Assembly (NCBI GenBank): GCA_003565815.1
Contig: PXAS01000007.1
Coordinates: forward strand, 1 to 5,558
Source: PVC group bacterium
Lineage (GTDB): Bacteria; Verrucomicrobiota; Kiritimatiellia; SS1-B-03-39; UBA6053
Direction: 5' to 3'
DNA length: 5,558 nucleotides
Notes under the pieces: model-generated
Told to the model about the DNA's origin: nothing
The model's database searches: none
What the model saw: only the letters and a program-made list of their open reading frames with translations
Program-made: the position numbers and the translations under genes
Shown: piece by piece, positions 5,109 through 5,558 of the stretch
Position numbering within the stretch: the first letter of the stretch is position 1
Layout: every line of letters begins with the position of its first letter

Positions 5109-5558
5109 ATGTCTTTTCAAGAGAATAGCGAACTGAGTTTTGTGCTCCCTTGTTTGAATGAGGAAGTGACGATTCGAGAGTGTGTTGAGGAATGTTTATT
5201 GGCCATCGAGGAGGCGGAGGTAGAAGGGGAGATTGTTGTAGCGGACAATGGGAGTGAGGATGGGTCGGTGGAGATTGCTGAAAAGGCAGGGGCGCGGGTG
5301 GTTCATGTTACGGGGCTTGGGTATGGGAATGCGATTATGGAAGGGGTCCGTACGGCTCGGGGGCGGTATGTGGTTATGGCGGACAGCGACATGAGTTATG
5401 ATTTCCGGGAAATGCCGCGATTCTTAGACCGGCTTCGGGAGGGGGACGATTTGGTAATTGGGTGTCGGATGCCGCAGGGTGGAGGGGTGATCGAGAAGGG
5501 AGCCATGCCGTTTCTTCATCGGTGGTTGGGAAATCCGGTATTGTCCTGGTTGGGGAGA
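5109..5558 (+). CDS. Family 2 glycosyltransferase, DPM1-like (partial, cut by window end)
   Basis: The first 150 codons are present and the frame is still open at the window edge. The GT-A fold markers of family 2 are clear: SFVLPCLNEE at residues 10-19, VVADNGSEDGS at 43-53, a GYGNAIMEGVRTARG segment at 71-85, and the metal- and nucleotide-binding DxD as ADSDMSYDF at 91-99. The segment IGCRMPQGGGVIEKGAMP at 117-134 followed by HRWLGNPVLSWLG at 137-149 is typical of the dolichyl-phosphate-mannose synthase-like branch. Such enzymes move a sugar from a nucleotide donor to polyprenyl phosphate at the cytoplasmic face; bacterial members often have C-terminal helices, which would lie beyond this window. 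The sugar cannot be told from sequence. The ATG at 5109 is the only start after the previous gene's TGA (5094-5096), which is in the same frame 12 bases upstream. No clear Shine-Dalgarno is visible, so translational coupling is likely. Codon use is strikingly GGG- and G-rich compared with the upstream three-gene unit. Confidence 0.92.
   Translation, partial: MSFQENSELSFVLPCLNEEVTIRECVEECLLAIEEAEVEGEIVVADNGSEDGSVEIAEKAGARVVHVTGLGYGNAIMEGVRTARGRYVVMADSDMSYDFREMPRFLDRLREGDDLVIGCRMPQGGGVIEKGAMPFLHRWLGNPVLSWLGR

Overview
The window holds five protein-coding genes, all on the + strand, and about 950 bases of non-coding DNA rich in inverted repeats. GC content looks moderate, starts rarely carry a strong Shine-Dalgarno sequence, and the first gene is a MauE/DoxX-like protein with a CGCLG motif. 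These features fit a free-living Gram-negative bacterium, perhaps of the PVC group (Verrucomicrobiota or relatives). That placement is an impression from the protein style, not a demonstration.

Region 1 (1-230) is a non-coding leader. It contains a 19-bp perfect-length tandem repeat (73-110) whose AAATGTCCG core recurs in an inverted-repeat element 2.7 kb downstream. Region 2 (231-2181) is a possible three-gene transcription unit: a four-helix MauE/DoxX-like membrane protein, an exported protein with a C-terminal membrane anchor and no family I recognise, and a 117-residue exported protein with eight cysteines. A redox-linked membrane protein beside a cysteine-rich exported protein suggests a thiol/disulfide theme, but this is inference from the sequences and gene order.

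Region 3 (2182-3131) has no convincing gene. It carries two separate elements of nearly equal size, about 200 bp each, bounded by inverted repeats: 2233-2432 (13-bp perfect ends, nested inner stems) and 2824-3021 (12-bp perfect ends, 14/15 when extended inward). Both resemble non-autonomous miniature elements or structured repeats.

Region 4 (3132-5558) encodes envelope glycan functions. A polytopic membrane protein of about 654 residues resembles GT-C-type, lipid-linked-sugar-dependent transferases. Twelve bases later, in the same frame, comes a family 2 glycosyltransferase of the dolichyl-phosphate-mannose-synthase (DPM1) type, cut by the window end. In such pairs the DPM1-like enzyme typically charges a polyprenyl phosphate with a sugar and the GT-C protein transfers it on the outer face of the membrane. 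No complete mobile element, tRNA, rRNA or CRISPR array was seen.
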